A stretch of 42,373 nt of DNA from contig JAUHVL010000028.1 in the NCBI GenBank assembly GCA_030425045.1, forward strand, positions 1-42,373. The letters are read 5' to 3'. Every line of letters begins with the position of its first letter. The first letter of the stretch is position 1. A model generated the notes under the pieces. It worked only from the letters and a program-made list of their open reading frames with translations, had not been told where the DNA came from and made no database searches. This document shows, in pieces, positions 40,936-42,373 of this stretch. Source of the stretch: a bacterium (GTDB lineage Bacteria > Bdellovibrionota > Bacteriovoracia > Bacteriovoracales > Bacteriovoracaceae). A program made the translations under genes and the position numbers.

Positions 40936-40972
40936 AAAACAATTCTAGAGAAAAGTGTTCAAGTAAGCTAGT

Positions 40973-42325
40973 TTAAATTCTTGTGCTTGGAACCCATAAT
41001 TTTTGCGATGGATAAATCGTCTTTTTCTTGAGGTTGTTTAATGAGAGGATCTCACGGATTGAAGTACCAAACCTCTTAGCAATGCGATAAAGGTTATCAC
41101 CTCTTCTCACTACATAAATTTTCTTTTCTGCTGAGCTTACGACGAGTTTTTGTCCGGGATAAATTTTACTTCCTCGAAGTTTATTAATCTTTCTTAAATT
41201 CCAAACAGAAAGTCCAAATTTTCTGGCTATCGAAGTGAGGTTATCACCTCTTCTAACGCGATAGCCTTGTCCAAACTTCTTCGTCACTCTCTCAAAGCTT
41301 CTTTTACTCATTCTGGTCTTAGAGTAAGCCAATGCTTTTTCATGAAGATTCTCAGGTACGTAAGCAGTAAAAGATCTTCTGCCAATCTTAACCCAATCCC
41401 AACGAATATCAGGGTTAAACTTTTTTAAAGTTCTTTTACTTATTCCCGATTGCTTGGCAAATGACTTTAGTGAAAATGAACGGTTTAAAACTAACTCTTT
41501 GGCATTTTCATATTGAGCTGCGATTGCTGGTTTTTTTACTTTAAATTCTTTTTTGGAGGCCAAGTATTTTGCAGCGGCCATCTTCGGTACATAGTTTATG
41601 GTTTCTTTTGGTAATAACTTCTTCTTAACTAAGGCCCTAAAGTCTCTTGTATTTCCTTTTCTAATGGCCCTAATCACTCGATACTCACCGGCGTTATAGG
41701 CACAAAGTGCGAGCTCCCATGAACCAAAAATATTATAGAGATCTTTAAAGTAACGAGCCGCTGCTCTGGTTGATTTATAAATACTCTTTCTTTCATCAAC
41801 CTGACGATCAACTCTTAGGCCATAACGCTTGGCCGTACCTTTAATAAACTGCCAGTAGCCAACAGCTCCAGCATGACTTCGTGCTCTACTTTGAAAGCCA
41901 GACTCAATAAGTCCAACATAGAAAAGCTCCGTTGGTAAGCCTTCTTCTTTAAAAATTCTTTCTACAATTTCTTCATAGGTTCTGCCGTTTTTAAGAAACC
42001 TCTTGAAACGATCACTATCTCTTTTTGAGAAAAAATTTACCCAAAATTTAAAATGTTTTTGGCGATAGTTTAAATTGAAATCGGTAATACTTTTATTAAC
42101 ATATCTTTTTTCTATGATAATTTTTTCACGAACTTCTTTTCGCTCAACTTCTTCAGGCTTTTTTATCGCTGATAACGTCTCTACAACTTCTTGAGACTGC
42201 ATTTCAACGGGAGCTGGTTTGATTTCTTTTAATTCGGGAAAATCATGATTCACTTGGGAGGGAGTGGAAGCACAAGCAGTAATAAGGGTAGCAACGAGTA
42301 GCACAACGACAGGTCGAAAATCCAT
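40973..42325 (-). CDS. mltD: Membrane-bound lytic murein transglycosylase, MltD-like lipoprotein
   Basis: The 450-residue protein starts at ATG 42325 with GGAGAG just upstream. The signal ends with lipobox ITAC, so it is a lipoprotein. The SLT domain (about 105-255) has the catalytic Glu in VGLIESGFQSRARSHAGA, then GYWQFIKGTAKRYG and the CAYNAGEYRV motif. A degenerate LysM-like segment (SLKSFAKQSGIS) precedes two clear C-terminal LysM repeats (YRVRRGDNL..., YVVRRGDNL...), which bind peptidoglycan. It cleaves glycan strands to 1,6-anhydro-muropeptides. It is the first gene at this end; 48 bp remain upstream. Confidence 0.95.
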   Translation of the reverse strand: MDFRPVVVLLVATLITACASTPSQVNHDFPELKEIKPAPVEMQSQEVVETLSAIKKPEEVERKEVREKIIIEKRYVNKSITDFNLNYRQKHFKFWVNFFSKRDSDRFKRFLKNGRTYEEIVERIFKEEGLPTELFYVGLIESGFQSRARSHAGAVGYWQFIKGTAKRYGLRVDRQVDERKSIYKSTRAAARYFKDLYNIFGSWELALCAYNAGEYRVIRAIRKGNTRDFRALVKKKLLPKETINYVPKMAAAKYLASKKEFKVKKPAIAAQYENAKELVLNRSFSLKSFAKQSGISKRTLKKFNPDIRWDWVKIGRRSFTAYVPENLHEKALAYSKTRMSKRSFERVTKKFGQGYRVRRGDNLTSIARKFGLSVWNLRKINKLRGSKIYPGQKLVVSSAEKKIYVVRRGDNLYRIAKRFGTSIREILSLNNLKKKTIYPSQKLWVPSTRI

Positions 42326-42373
42326 TTTCTCTCCGGACAATAGTTTTTTATCTATTGTAACCTAGTTACAGGG

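Noticed and set aside
1-42373. CRISPR arrays, tRNA or rRNA genes, intact insertion sequences or phage genes.
   Set aside because: No regularly spaced short repeats, cloverleaf-type sequences, transposase or phage structural proteins were found. The three-copy repeat has no associated transposase here.

Overview
The window is about 42 kb of AT-rich, gene-dense DNA from a Gram-negative (diderm) aerobe. Lipobox lipoproteins, a MltD-type lytic transglycosylase, ExbB/ExbD and an RND exporter point to an outer membrane, and heme A synthase points to an aa3-type oxidase. Base composition, protein style and the mix of families fit Bdellovibrionota, most likely a Bacteriovorax/Halobacteriovorax relative. 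That assignment is inference; there is no rRNA or tRNA here to test it.

Region by region: (1) 1-6.2 kb: a partial lipoprotein, a DUF2452 (C1orf50-like) gene, then a tightly coupled minus-strand run read mgtE, yciA-like thioesterase, ABC ATPase, ABC permease, ctaA, four-CBS protein. (2) 6.3-9.2 kb: a six-helix membrane protein facing a sensor kinase/OmpR-type regulator pair. (3) 9.3-15.4 kb: a DnaQ-like exonuclease; then an unusual ion-driven motor candidate (MotB-like subunit with about 535 residues of coiled coil, a MotA/ExbB-like subunit and a stand-alone cyclic-nucleotide-binding protein), a VC0807-type membrane protein and a Cys/His-motif protein. A sigma-28-like promoter precedes the MotB-like gene. 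(4) 15.4-17.9 kb: GT-C glycosyltransferase, lipoprotein and a secreted SGNH-like protein. (5) 18.4-20.9 kb: lipA-lipB and an exbB/exbD pair. (6) 20.9-38.2 kb: fourteen genes dominated by oxidative lipid-type chemistry: two Rieske oxygenases, two paralogous B12-binding-type radical SAM enzymes, three membrane di-iron desaturases, a fatty-acid-hydroxylase-like enzyme, a P450, a fused UnbU(RnfD-like)-CRTAC1/UnbV protein, an MMPL/RND exporter, two small membrane proteins and a secreted protein of unknown family. (7) 38.6-42.3 kb: an M23 peptidase homologue, a GT4 glycosyltransferase and MltD.

Three copies of a structured repeat lie at about 0.95-1.13, 18.01-18.26 and 38.27-38.52 kb. Each has a terminal inverted repeat and two internal hairpins, with compensatory base changes between copies. 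Copies 2 and 3 are close relatives in opposite orientation and bracket the 20-kb segment that holds the lipid-oxidation cluster.

Working model (inference): region 6 installs desaturations, hydroxylations and radical-SAM rearrangements on preformed acyl or isoprenoid lipids at the inner membrane and moves the product outward with the RND protein. No ketosynthase, acyl carrier protein, acyl-AMP ligase or terpene cyclase is present, so the scaffold must come from elsewhere. This cluster and the giant-stalk motor operon are the two best candidates for undescribed systems.
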